Assembly: GCA_014871385.1 (NCBI GenBank)
Contig: CM026430.1
Span: 5,748,630-5,812,629 of the forward strand
Source: Ceratodon purpureus
Taxonomy: Eukaryota > Streptophyta > Bryopsida > Pseudoditrichales > Ditrichaceae
Length of the DNA stretch: 64,000 nt
Direction of reading: 5' to 3'
Shown: positions 25,501-37,016 of the stretch, piece after piece
How the letters are laid out: each line of letters starts with the position of its first letter
Numbering within the stretch: position 1 is the first letter of the stretch
Position numbers and translations under genes: made by a program
The notes under the pieces: model-generated
Told to the model about the DNA's origin: nothing
The model's input: the letters and a program-made list of their open reading frames with translations, nothing else
Databases searched by the model: none

Positions 25501-26725
25501 TTTCCTTAACCGTTTCGTCTTGTTCTACTGCAGAAAAACCATTTGACTTTAATTGAGATCGTGCGTACCGAGGAAGAGAGATACGTTCAGCGCACTGTCG
25601 GGTTCGGAATATGACTTTCATTCCGGGCGTTTATAACGTGCCCGTCGAAGCTCCAGTTCAGACCACGCAGTCTGGGGCCGGGCCGTCTGTCCCCGCCTCT
25701 GCTAGAGGCAGGACTGGCACTCTCACGGTTGCCGACTTGGGTGTGAATGCGGAGGAGGCCCATTTGGTCGGGAAGGGTGGATGTATGGGTTCAGGGAAGA
25801 CTGCGGGGTTCCCTCACAGATTTATCAGGACTCCGACGACGATGTCGACGAGGACCCACCAGATGTACCCGACCCAGACGTTGAAGATGAAGCTGGAGAT
25901 GCTGAGGAACAGCCAAGAAACGAGGACGACCAAGCTGAGGCACGCATTCCAACTGGAGATGCAGAGGTAGAGGAGCGAGACACGGAGGACTTAGACTATG
26001 AACCAGAACCCGACGTATTACCACTAGAAGAATCGAATCCTCGTTACGTGAACCCACCGCTGTCGCAGGTTCTAGGGGAGACCGGAACTGACTCCCTCAG
26101 CTTCGGTATTATTTCTCCTACATTTCAAGAGCAGGAGACTCCTCTCGCCGAGCCAGAACGTGATTTAGACCAGGCGGGGCGTCCAAAGAAGATGCAGGTT
26201 CCTCTAGCATCGAGGCCTGACGATGAAGTGGTTCTCCGTGTCGAGAAGCCAACCCAGGAGCCTGCAGTGAGCATTGAAGGGCATGTTCCTCCTGCTGCCG
26301 TCGGCGGGCAGCCGACGGCAGACGAGCAAACCTCATCTAACCCCTCTGCCAAGACCAAGTTGACAGGGAAGTCAATCGCATTCGTCACTCAAGGTGTGAA
26401 GGGCGCAACTCGGATGATTGGCCCAGATGAGAACCCTCTGGTCAAGACACGATCATTGAAGAGAAGTAAGACCGATGGTACTGCGCAGGATTCCTTTCTT
26501 GTGGGTAACTTATCCCGTGATTCCTCAGGGGTTCAGGAAGGGGAGGAGTCCTTTGGGAAGGGCAAACGGAAGGCTGCTTCGAAGAAGACTTCCTCCAAGA
26601 AGGGCACATCTGGGGATCTGCTCATGAGTCCTAGGAATGTGGACGCTCCAGAGGACGTTCTGTCACCTCCGCGGGCATCCAAACGGGAGCCTAGGCCGAA
26701 GAAGCACAAAGGTGGAGGTCAGTGA
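22544..26725 (+). pseudogene. ParB-like and degenerate DNA-methyltransferase-like protein, element 1
   Basis: Exons 22544-23935 and 24070-25399 join in phase 0 (AAG|GTAATT to TTGCAG|GAG); a third starts at 25534 (CTC|GTAAGT to CTGCAG|AAA). Residues ~265-420 resemble a ParB/sulfiredoxin fold: RIHIAPDEFKYRAI, then IIGGQHTFEACRELGEK and IIPVYADN, like the ParB box with GxHRxxAxxxLG. The third exon and the end of the second resemble a methyltransferase SAM site: VRVINCWGGGNVTALAL, then LIEIVRTEEERYV, with the FxGxG core degraded. Frame changes at about 25220-25254, 25605 and 25760-25785 break the gene before an acidic, Lys-rich tail (DSDDDVDE, KRKAASKKTSSKK). The tail holds one hairpin read as VGGQPT. 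Hence pseudogene, unless the frame changes are assembly errors. The methyltransferase call is tentative. Confidence 0.5.
23985..24001. repeat. Element 1 hairpin in intron
   Basis: GTCGGCGGCCCGCCGAC in the first intron of the ParB-like gene. A further intronic copy is at 25449-25465, an exonic copy at 26300-26316, and a copy just before the LTR at 26890-26906. Confidence 0.85.
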
Positions 26726-26925
26726 ATCAGGCGGTGGCCCAGTCCATCTTTTAAATGCCTGCATTGATAATTTAGTGTAGTGATCGGGCGCTAGGATTGT
26801 GTTAGATGTTTGTACTGCCAAATATGAATAAATTTTCGGTAAATGCCAAGTTGTACGCTTTCCCTTTTTCCAAATAATGTTGCTTGCAAGTCGGCTGTCC
26901 GCCGACCGTCATCCTAACCGTCACG
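26726..26925. other. 3' flank of the ParB-like gene
   Basis: Contains an AATAAA-type polyadenylation signal (GAATAAATTTTC near 26828) and the last hairpin at 26890-26906. Ends at the LTR. Confidence 0.5.
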
Positions 26926-27359
26926 TGTTAACCGGAGATTCCCCAATCTCCCCTTCCCTTAGTTCCCCTTAGTCTCTTTACAGTTTTCATCCTTACCTTA
27001 GACAGTCATCCAGTCGACTTGGATGAACTCTGTCACAGTCAACTGGATGAACTCTGTCACCAACCGACTGGATGACTTCCGCCAGTTCAGGAGGTTTAAG
27101 AGGCAAGGTTAGGGTTTCCTGTAATCATTCTACACTAGAGCAGGTAGAGTCAGAGAGGTTTGAGAGCTGTTAGGAACTGCTGTACCATGTGTTTGGGGCT
27201 GTTTTGACCCATTTTATGCAGTTTTGACCTCTTTTTGCACTTGTATTGTACATTTCCAGCAACTTATGAGTGTTTGGAGCACTTAGCTTAGTTGGATTTT
27301 GTTGGGTTTTGATGGGATTGTGAAGGCTAGGGTTTAGTTGGTAAATCCTCCCTTTTCCA
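26926..27359 (+). repeat. 5' LTR
   Basis: 434 bp, TG...CA. Contains three copies of a ~25-bp direct repeat (GACTGGATGAACTCTGTCAC type) near 27010-27080. Followed by TTGGCGACCATG, where the primer binding site should lie; I could not assign the tRNA. Confidence 0.88.
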
Positions 27360-28494
27360 TTGGCGACCATGCTTTAGTTCGTACCATGTGATCTCCTGCT
27401 TGTTGTAGGCGGTTCCACACACTTTAGACGTCCTGAAGTACTGAAATCGGGTCTGCAGAGGTGCAGCAGTTACTGTCGGGAGTCTAGAGGGGTGCTGAGA
27501 GGCTGTCACTGAAATTCCGAGGTGCTGAACAATCACTGGTTGGTTAGGTGTAGTCATTGTAGTGGTAGATCGGGTCGGCAGGTGCTGCCCAGCCACTGGC
27601 AGAGGTCCAGGAACCAATCGGGAGGTGATTTGTTGCAGTAGAGGGGGACAGTGAAGCAAAGAGTTTCAGGTGTTTTCAGGGGTAGGAAACACTGGTGCAC
27701 CGACAGATGCAGTCCAGCACGTGTCCAGGGAGCAGTAGCAGCGGATCGGTTCTGTTGCAGGCTGGTGGGCGCAGGTGCTGTGAAGATTGAAGGACGAGGT
27801 TTTCAGGCAGTCGACCCGTTTGAACAAAGGCTGTTCACTACTCGAAAAAGGGGATAGGGCGGCTGTACGTCAGATCTGAAGTTCAACTGTACAAGGGGTG
27901 AAAGGTAAGTAACCCGTAATTCTAGCATTTTGAAATTCAAAACCTCAGATCCGAAAAGTTAGGATCTTGAAATTTGAAATTTGAATTGCGGACCTCGATT
28001 TGGGACCTCGGTCGACTGTGCGAATCTCGATTCGGGACCTCAGTCGACTGTGAGACTTCGTTTTGGGATGTCAGTTGAAGACTTCGCACCTGTACCTAAG
28101 GGGGCAGAACGAGTCCAATCTGACTGAAAACAGCTGCTGAGAATATTTGGCAGAAGGGGAATTTCTGTCCGAATTAATCACAGCTGCAACCACTGGACTG
28201 AACTTCTAGAGATCAGTGCAGTGCGAAAAAGGGGATAGAAGTAGCTAAAACAGTGATGCAGTAAATTGCTGTAATCCATTTCTACTTGCTGGAAAACTGC
28301 TTGTTGTTACTAACCGACTATACAGCCGACTTGCTGGGGTCAGTTAGCGCTAAATTGGCAGGTATAAAGAAAGGGTAGCTGACTGACTGGAGCCTGGAGG
28401 AAGCCAAGCAGAGCTGACCAGACCAAAAGCAGAGCAGTAGCTGCAGACATCAGGGAGGAACATAGTCGGCTGGTGCAGTCCAGCAGTCACATCC
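27360..28494 (+). other. Retrotransposon untranslated leader
   Basis: About 1.1 kb without a supported gene. Two copies of the motif CGAAAAAGGGGATA, identical to the 3' polypurine tract core, occur near 27841 and 28225. Confidence 0.6.
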
Positions 28495-31400
28495 ATGGAG
28501 GACGGTGACCAGCCTGACTTGAGAGAGAGACAAGCTATGGAGCGCTACAGACGCTACATGCAACGGGAGGAGCGGACCACAGAGCCGACTCCAGCAGAAG
28601 GACAGGGCCGACTTAGTTCGCAGGGCAGTGCGGCTAAACAGGTCGGGGAGCTTATCGACATGGAAGTGGAACACGACATGTCATCATCCGATGGAAGGAC
28701 GAGAGAGAGCAGATTTGGAGGGGAGACACAGTTCGAAAAAGGGGATAGGCTGAGTCGGCAGCCAGACCCGACTAGCGTCCCCTGGAGGTACCAGGACATG
28801 AAGCGAACAGCGTCATTCAGGAGGGACTTCTCTACTGCCGTTGATGACTACAACACCTTCCGTGAAGAGCGACGACAGACGCAGGAAGTTTTTGCAGAGC
28901 CGACCCAGTGGCCCAGTACAGTCACTGGTAGAGTCGACTTGGAAACCGAGCCGACTCAACTGCGCAGCCGACCTGCATCTCCAGTGCGCCTGCCAAAAAC
29001 TCCAGAGACACTGCCAGCTGCATTCTAGAACCTGAAGCAGAAGTTGGAGGAAACGAAGAGTCGATCAGCTCAGGAGCAGGGTCTTGTATACCCGACAGAA
29101 GGTGGCCTGGGTAAGAACGTACACTTCCTAGATGAGTTCAGGCTTCAGTCAGAATGGGAGCAGGAAGAGGAGGACCGGAAGGCAGTTGAAGCATTCAGAG
29201 CCGACCTGTTAGCCAAACGAGAACGGGCCCGTCAGCACCACCCGACACACACTCATAGTCGACCCGACTCAGGCAAATATCTCCAGCAGCTTGAAGCCTT
29301 GCAGCATACTGCACCTTCGGGTGTAGCGTCGTTGCATCACTGGCATACAGAGCCGCGGTGGCCGCCAGAGCAGCATCGTACTTCGCTGGAGGTGGAGTTC
29401 AACCGACGGGTACAGGAGGCAGCTCAACAGTTAGCAGCTCAGCAACTCGCAGCACAACAGTCGGCAGCCCAACAGCTTGCTGCCCAGCAGAAGGAACAAG
29501 AACGGCTGGAACGGGAGAAGCAGGAACTAGCACAGTTGCAGGACCTGTGGGAGGAGCAGCGAAGGTGGCAAGAGCAGGCACAGACTGTGGGGAATGCTGC
29601 ACGACCCTCCTATTTATCCAGTTCAGCACCAGAGGCGACGGTGGATAAAACTGTACCTGGACCGCTTCCGGCCGTGACTTCCTCGACCGCACATCGACTC
29701 CCAGGATACGTGGATCACCTTACCGGTGACGTGTACCAATCTGCGCAGCCGACCTAGTCAGCCGGTTATCCTGGACGAATGGCAGAACCGACTTTTGCGG
29801 ATCCTATCCATGCAGCTACCCACGTGGGGCGGTCTCCAGTTGTCCCACCATTTGCCGCCCCGGTCGGCTACAGTACTGCCGCCATTCCCGGAGGTTCACA
29901 CACTGCCCCAGCTGGTTCTCACTTTCCAGTACATTATCCAGCGCCATCGGCAGCACCTCCTCGTACATTGCCCCCGGTTCGCACAACCGACTTCACCTCA
30001 GCACCACCCCGACCGCCGGTCAGTGCACAGAGGAAGCAGTTACCGTACAGGGCTTACAAGGAGGGAAACGACCCCGACGCTCATCTCAGGTATTTTGACA
30101 AATGTGCCTGGTTTAATGGTGAGACCGATGAGACAGTAATCATCACACTGTTTGGGACGACCCTGGTCGACAAAGCCCAGCGCTGGTTTGATGACTGGCT
30201 GGATCATCACCCTTACTGCACCTGGGAGGAGGCAAAGGAAGCGTTCAAGCTGTGTTATCGGGAGCAGGATTCTGATGAGCAGGTCTATATGACGCTGCGA
30301 ACATTCAAGCAGGGTGAAGGGGAGAAGGTTCAGGATTATTACGAACGGTTTATGAAGCTGGTCAAGTGTCTGCAGACTGATGTGGGCGAAGGGTTCAAGC
30401 TTACCTACTTCAGAGCAGGGTTACTTGACTATCTGAAGGTGACAACCAGTGGGTCTACAGCCAACACCTTGACTGAGTTGAAGGAGTTAGCCCGACGCTG
30501 TGAGACCAACTGCACCGACGCCTCGGGTAAGAAGCTGTATTTTCAAGCTAAGAAGACGGAGTCGACTACCAGTCGAGCAGCCGCTACCTCAGCCCAGACA
30601 GAAGGAGTCGAGACTGTAAACCGACGGTTTTGCACTTGTTGTAAGAAATTTGGGCATGAAGACATTAACTGTTTTGTCAACCCGGCCAACCCCAACAATA
30701 GGTTACCCAGGTCTGAAGGGAAGCCTACCGTCGGAGTCCATGAAGTGTCGACTACACAGCCGACTAGTGGCTCTGGGAGGCCTGTCACCAGCCGACCAGG
30801 AGGGTACTAGAATGGAGGGTCGGGCAGGATCGATGGCTGTTTCCTTTGCCTAGGAACTGATCATCAGATGCGAAATTGTCATTTACGTTTGAAGTTTCAG
30901 CAGTTATTAGCTGCCGAAAAACAAGGAACTAACACTGTGGGTGTCAACAGTGTGGAATTGCAGGAGATCGATGACCCGGAGGTGGCCACAATATTGACCA
31001 GAGCAGCTCGAGAACGAGCTGGACTGCTTCTGGAGGACAAGGAGGTGAAGGAACCTGAGCCTCGACAGCCAAAAACCCAAGCTAATTGGGAAAAGGAAGA
31101 GCTCCTTAGGAAGGAATTCATCGCTTTCACAGAGGAGATTAATAGAGAAAACGAGCTGGCCCGACAGGCTGAAGAGGCACTGCAGAAGGCCAATACAGCC
31201 AGCTTGGAGACCAATGCTCCTGACGGGCCAGTTCTAGACGGAGACTGGGTCGGATTCCCCGACCCCGACTGTCTACAGGAGATACCCAAGAAGCCCTTGG
31301 AGGTAGCCACGGAGGAGCCGATCAATTCACAGCCACAGGCATTGGCCAAAGCAGTCAGTCGACAGATCTTGCAGACACCAATCACAGTGTCTTTAGGGGA

Positions 31401-31647
31401 ACTGCTGGAGGTGGCCCCCAACCTTACGGAATATGTCAGGGCCAAAGTCTTTCCTCAACTTCAGGGTCCGCCCAAGACACCCGCCGACTCGACTCAGCCC
31501 CCTGTGCTCTCAAAGATGCCACAGCCGACTGCACGCCCGACGTTGACTTCAGTACCAAAGCTGCGTTCCACCGACTCACAGGTACATCCCAATCTTGTTG
31601 TTGGAGCAGTGGATATTGATCGGGGCCTTCCGGTTATTTCTGTGTAG
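28495..31647 (+). pseudogene. gag: Retrotransposon gag region with in-frame UAG codons
   Basis: One reading frame runs from ATG 28495 through the protease and into RT, broken only by UAG at 29026-29028, 29755-29757, 30808-30810 and 31645-31647. The N-terminal part is charged with a coiled-coil Gln/Ala stretch (repeated QLAAQ near 29430-29490). The capsid domain (Retrotrans_gag type) lies at about 30040-30500: KAQRWFDDWLDHHPYCTWEE and YYERFMKLV. Two C-x2-C-x4-H-x4-C zinc knuckles follow. One (CTCCKKFGHEDINC) precedes the third UAG and one (CFLCLGTDHQMRNC) directly follows it, so the frame was continuous. All four stops lie where Gln codons (CAG) would be natural. Broken unless UAG is read through. 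Confidence 0.8.
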
Positions 31648-32805
31648 GTCGGACAGTCAACGCTGGAGAACGTACTGCTAGATGGAGGCTCTGGCGTCAA
31701 CCTCATTACAGAGGAGGAAAGGATCCGACTAGGACTCAAGGACCCATCTCCAGCGCCCTATCGATTGCGTATGGCTGACCAGGCACTAGTGGAACCAGTC
31801 GGCCTGATCCGGAATGTCCGTATTCACATCCACGGCATTCCGTATAACATGAGTCTGACTGTCATTCGCAACAAGGAGGTCAACGAAGCTTACAGCATGT
31901 TGCTGGGTCGACCCTGGCTCATTGACGCAAAGGTCACCCACGACTGGGGGAACAAGCTGGTGACTATTCGAGGCAACGGTACTGTCAAGACTATCTCTAT
32001 CAATCAGAGGACGGGTCCCCTGCCCAAACTGCCAGAGGTGCTTGTGTGCTATAACTTAGCTGAGGGCCTCACTGATGAAGAGGAGGACCGTTTTTTACAG
32101 ACCGAGGAGGACATATTTGCAGTCGGGACTATTACCCTGCCTGAGAATTTAGGAGTGCCCTTACCTGGCCAGGCCGACTTACAACGAGCCGACCACCGCC
32201 AAGCCGACTTTGCCGCAGCCGACTTACGAGCCGACTTGGACACAGCCGACTTAGCGCCCCCGACTCTTCCTGATCCCGACACTGCTACCTATCCCGACCA
32301 CTTTTACACCTTTTCAGAAGGAGAGATGTCGGTCGATGAAACACCAGTACGGGAGAAGTTGGGAGAGATGAAGGTGGCAGGCTGGAACTTGACTGAAGAG
32401 GAGCAGCTGAGGAAGATTAATGTAGGTACTGCGGAGGAACCGAAGATTCTGAAGATCAGTACACAACTGGAGCCAGCATTAGCACAGGCAGCAGAAGACT
32501 TACTGCGAGAGTACACCGACGTGTTTGCATGGACATACAAGGACCTGAAGGGGATCCTCCCGTCAGTAGCGCAGCATCGGATTGTGCTGGAGAAGGATGT
32601 TCCCCCGATTCATCAGGCCAGATACAGGATGAATCCTAACTATGCCAGCATCGTCAAACAGGACATTGATAAACTCCTGGCAGCAGGGTTCATCGTTCCA
32701 GTCGAAGAGGCGACTTGGCTCTCACCCATTGTTGTTGTACCTAAAAAGAATGGTCAACTACGCATTTGCATTGACTATAGAAAACTAAATGCTGCCACTA
32801 TTTAA
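31648..32805 (+). pseudogene. pol: Retrotransposon protease and N-terminal reverse transcriptase
   Basis: In frame with gag after the UAG at 31645. The aspartic protease site is LLDGGSGVNLI, a DGG variant of the retroviral DS/TG motif, followed by LLGRPWL. A run of Ala-Asp-Leu units lies at about 32170-32255. The RT begins around 32560 ([20 protein letters not shown]). The frame ends at TAA in a TTTAAA run at 32801-32807, where the frame shifts by +2; coding continues directly in the next frame, so this is a small insertion, not a domain end. Confidence 0.85.
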
Positions 32806-35270
32806 AGGACCCTTACCCTCTGCCCTTTACTGAGGAAGTGTTGGATGCTGTGGCAGGTTACGAGCTGTACACTTTCCTGGACGGTCGGTCGGGTTACTAC
32901 CAGATTAGCATCGCCCCGGAGGACCGACACAAGACAGCTTTCATCACTGAATGGGGGGCTTTTGTTTGGCTGGTTATGCCATTTGGGCTGACAAATGCAC
33001 CCCCGACTTACCAGCGAGCTGTGAACAAGGCATTCAAGGAGTACCTGGGGATTTTCATGAAGCTCTTCCTTGACGACTTCACAGTTTACAGTGATATCCT
33101 CGACCACTTGCACAAACTGCGACTCTGTTTTGAGAAGTGTCGGGAGTATGGCATCAGCTTAAACCCTGAGAAGTGCGCATTCTTGGTGGCCTCAGGTATC
33201 CTTCTCGGCCACGTCGTTTCTAAGGCAGGAAAGATGCCCGACCCAAAGAAGATTCAGGTTGTTCAGGAGATGCCACGCCCCCGACGCACAGCCGACATCC
33301 AGATATTCAATGGATTTGCTCAATTCAACCGCATCTACATCAAGTCCTATGCCCACATCATGGAGCCTATCACCCGACTGATGCGAAAAATTGAGGATTT
33401 CGACTGGACTGACCGCTGTGAAGGTGCCTGGGTGGAGATCAAAGACCGGTACACCAATGCACCAATACTGATCGCACCTAGGTGGGATTTGGAATTCCAT
33501 GTTCACACTGACGCATCCGACATCGCTGTTGGAGCTATGCTGGCTCAAAACCAGACAGGGAAGTGCGACCAGCCAATCTCCTATGCATCCCGACTGCTCA
33601 ATTCTGCTGAGAGAAATTATACAACCACAGAGAAGGAAGCATTAGCTATGGTGTATGCTTTGACTAAATATCGTCATTATCTGTTGGGTAACAAGCTGGT
33701 TTTTTATGTAGATCACATGGCCTTGGTTCATTTGGTTAACAAGCCTCAAGTGTCGGGGCGTATTGCACGTTGGTTGTTGCTTTTTCAGGAATACGATTTC
33801 ACTGTGGTGTACAAGCCGGGTCGGACGCATGGCGCAGCCGACTTACTCAGCCGACTTCCCAATGGAGAGCCACCTACAGGAGTGCCAGATCAACTTCCCG
33901 ACGCAGGGCTATTTTATGTCAAACCGGAGTGGCTGCAGGACGTCATCGACTATCTGCGAACTGGCGAGCCGACTGCAACTATGACCAAGGATGAGAAGCG
34001 GAGGTTGTTGCTGCGGGCCCTTCCGTATACCTTGGTTGAGGGAGTGTTGTACAAGAAGGGCCAGGACCTGGTCCTACGAAGAGTTTTAGATCCTGTACAA
34101 GCGGAGGCAGTGATGAAGAAGATGCATGACGGCTGTGCAGGTGGCCATTTTTCCCAGGATATTACATCCAGGAAGATTCTTGATGCTGGTTACTGGTGGC
34201 TGACCCTGCACAAGGACGTCTCAGAGTACTGCAGGGCCTGCGATAAGTGTCAGCGGGTCGGGAGGTTGGCCAACACAGGGCTGGCCCAGTTGGTTACTAG
34301 CCTACCTGCAGAGCCATTCATGAAGTGGGGCCTCGACTTTGTGGGCCCTATCAAGCCGGCAGCAGCTCGGACAGGGAACAGGTACATTTTAGTCGCCACT
34401 GACTATGCGACGAAGTGGGTGGAGGCTAAGGCGCTGCGCACTAATACGGCGGCTGTAACCGCCAAGTTCCTATACGAACAGATTTTGACCCGTTATGGTT
34501 GCCCTCTGACCCTAGTCAGTGATCAAGGGACCCATTTCATCAACGAGGCAATTGAGTATTTAGTGCAGCATTTCCTTCTGCAGCATCGGACATCCACCAC
34601 ATACTACCCCCAGGGTAACGGACAGGCAGAGTCGACCAACAAAGTTCTGGGTCGACTGTTGACAAAGTTGGTCTGTGACAATCGCACCGACTGGGATGAG
34701 CACCTGCCTACAGCCCTACTATCCTATAGGACAGCCTTCAAGGTCACCACCGGTTATACTCCTTTTCAGTTGGTTTATGGTCTGCACCCTCTCATGCCAA
34801 CAGAGTACACTGTTCCTACCCGTAGGACAGACGGCGACATCGACTATACTACAACTCGAGTCTTACAGGCCCGCACAACCGACTTGGAGCAGTTAGACAT
34901 TCATCGACTGGTGGCACAGGAACAATCAGGCAGTCGACAGTGGAGCCGGTCACTGTGGAGCCAGCAGCATTATAGACAGAAGGATTTTCAAGTAGGTGAC
35001 CACGTCCTCTGGTACCCGAAAGGTGAAAAGGAACATGCAGGGAAATTCAAGTGTCGCTGGTTTGGGCCATATCGGGTGCAGTACCGACTTCCCAACAACA
35101 CAGCATTATTGGTCACGGAAGCCCACTTTGAGCCAAACCCGATTATTGTCAACATCAACAAACTCAAGCCGTACCGGTTTTACTCTGAAGACCAGTTAGT
35201 CACTATCGGGCCCAAGCAGCTACCACGTGGCTTAGCTACGTTCCCAGCCGACAACGCACAGAAAGCTGAC
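32806..35270 (+). CDS. pol: Retrotransposon reverse transcriptase, RNase H and integrase
   Basis: Continues pol after the frameshift. RT palm: [23 protein letters not shown] and the catalytic [10 protein letters not shown]. RNase [16 protein letters not shown]. Integrase: an H-H-C-C zinc module ([18 protein letters not shown]), then a DDE core with [17 protein letters not shown] and a Glu in NGQAESTNK. The C-terminal part ([17 protein letters not shown]) is the usual integrase tail, ending near [10 protein letters not shown]; no chromodomain is seen. Order PR-RT-RH-IN is that of Ty3/Gypsy. The open frame formally extends to 35429, overlapping the next ORF. Confidence 0.93.
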
Positions 35271-35349
35271 CCCGGGGCCCGAGCACCCGGGTCCTGTACC
35301 CTCCCAGGAGCCTACTTCTCCTCACTTTGTTTCAGTCGATTCCAGTTTT

Positions 35350-36947
35350 TTGCCAGTTTCAGCAGCTCGCTCCCGGTTAACAGCTCCTGCACCAACAATT
35401 ATCCAGTCTCACGCCTCCGCCAGCACTGATATTATGGACAGCCCAGCCGGCCCATCCGACATTCTCTCCATTCACTGTTTAGCAGTCGAGGTTCTCCCGC
35501 TGCCTACCGCACGCCGACTCCTACCCAAGGAGCGTTCTGGGCGACTACATTCTCAAGTCCCTTCACCGACTCTGGAGAGGCAGCCCCCATCTGAGCCTCG
35601 TCCAGCGCCATCTCATCAGTCAGCATTTATTGAGTTAGGGTTAGGTCATGTGGGGAGCCCCTCGGGTCATCTTTCCCCTGCAGCTCTGGATTGCTCCCTT
35701 TTGCGCCCTCCGCAACCCCAATTTTCTCCGTCTGCGAGCGCTCCGGATTGCCCACCAATCCTTCTCCGCCGACCCGACAGTAGTCGAGATAGCGCGGCCT
35801 GCATCACCACCACCTCGCGCAGTGCTTGCTCAGATTCTCTAGGTGGTCTTCGGGGCGCAACCCCGCATGGGCACTCGGCCTCTGCTCGATCCGAGGCAGG
35901 CCTTTCTCCGACAGCCCTAGCACCGTCGTTACCAAGACCTCCACCGCTCCAGTTCCCTCGCTCACGCCACCAACAGCGACTGCTTCCGCAGCCCTCAGGT
36001 CCAATTTCTCCTTGGTTCTCTACTTTTCGAGCGTCCCCTGTTCATGGTCTTTCAACCGGTTGTCGTGTTCCCGCTACCGCCGCTTCTCGGGTTGCTACGC
36101 CCTCGACTTCTAGGGTTTTTCCAGGGTTTGTTGTTTCTGTGAAGAGCGAGCCGGGCTTACCCGCGTCTGGTGCTGCTCAGCACCACAGGGGAGTTGTTTT
36201 CAGTTGCGCCCCCACGTCGTGCTCATTGTTTTGCCGCCACTCTGAGTCTCCGAAGTTGCATGTGCCTGCACGACCGACAGCGCAGTTCCCGCCCTCGGTT
36301 GGAGAACCTCCGTGCGCCACCAACCTCCAAACAGCCTATAGCGCCTTCACCGCATCACCTTCAGGTACCTTTTCGGATTGTCTCGACTTTCCGGTCCACT
36401 GCTCGCAGCTTTTCGACTGTGCCACGTCTGTCCCGCCACAGGTCACGCAGTTGTCTCGTCGTGCTTACTGCACACGGCCTTGCCGACGGGCTACCCGGGG
36501 GACGTTGGAACGTAATTTTTCTCGAGGTGGGCTACCTCGAGCAGGCAGCGCTGAGTCGATGGAGATTGGCGGCCCCAGTTCTCAGCCAGTCGACACACCC
36601 GCTATGGCGGGAGTTGCCGCCCCTCCACCGGAGCCGATGTTGGCACCTGCCCTGCCACCTGCGCCCACACAGCCGACTGAGGCTATGGAAACAGTTACAG
36701 TCACTTTACCCGAGCCGACATTGTCACCTGCCCCGCCAACTGCATCCAACCAGCCGACTGCGGCTCTGGCGGCAGTTACACACCCGACGACAGCCACCGA
36801 CCCGACACCCCCCGACCAGACGCGAGGCGCCAAGCGGAAGTTCACAGCACTGGATGCGCGGATTCCGAAGACTGTCCGCATCCAACGGAACCTCCATCGT
36901 CGACTAGACATTACATTCGAAGCACATACCCAGTGGGAAGCATGGAG
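35350..36947 (+). CDS. Retrotransposon accessory ORF3, 5' part (split by the MULE)
   Basis: Long Pro/Ser/Arg-rich open frame after pol, without stops for about 530 codons. It is low complexity with many PPP and SxxP runs, and ends shortly after entering the nested MULE (stop TAG at 36958-36960 lies in transposon DNA). Its frame agrees exactly with the frame downstream of the MULE across the duplicated AGCATGGAGAG. Therefore 35350-36947 and 52778-54916 were one ORF before insertion. Function unknown; see the 3' part. Confidence 0.6.
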
Positions 36948-36949
36948 AG
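36939..36949. repeat. MULE target-site duplication, left copy
   Basis: AGCATGGAGAG, repeated perfectly at 52777-52787. Length 11 bp is within the 9-11 bp typical of Mutator-like elements. Confidence 0.85.
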
Positions 36950-37016
36950 GGGAAAGTTAGCATGTGAGCGGAGAGCGGAGAGCGGAGAGCAGAGAGCAGA
37001 GAATGGAGAGCAGAGA
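36950..37016. repeat. MULE left terminal inverted repeat
   Basis: Begins GGGAAAGTTAGCATGTGAGC, then GGAGAGC/AGAGAGC hexamer-like repeats. It pairs with the right end, whose reverse complement starts GAGGGAGACTTGTATGCGAG and continues with the same GAGAGC series. Near-perfect over about 35 bp, imperfect at the tip. Confidence 0.8.

Larger units (their letters stand above)
15400..26925. mobile_element. Element 1: large DNA-transposon-like unit with DUF7869 transposase and ParB-like gene
   Basis: Two large TE-type genes diverge from a repeat-rich spacer at 21.3-22.5 kb: a DUF7869-like transposase (minus) and a ParB-like/methyltransferase-like protein (plus). The whole interval shares one dispersed hairpin, GTCGGC-N5-GCCGAC, in more than 20 copies. 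It occurs between genes, in introns and inside coding exons, and was not noticed in SEC5. I could not find terminal inverted repeats or a target duplication, so the boundaries are approximate. They are set by the outermost hairpins (15423 and 26890) and the downstream LTR. The transposase has one in-frame stop and the ParB-like gene has frameshifts, so this copy may be non-autonomous now. Confidence 0.55.

Noticed and set aside
35100-35429. Chromodomain after integrase (chromovirus)
   Set aside because: The tail after integrase has no aromatic-cage chromodomain pattern; it becomes Pro/Ser-rich quickly.
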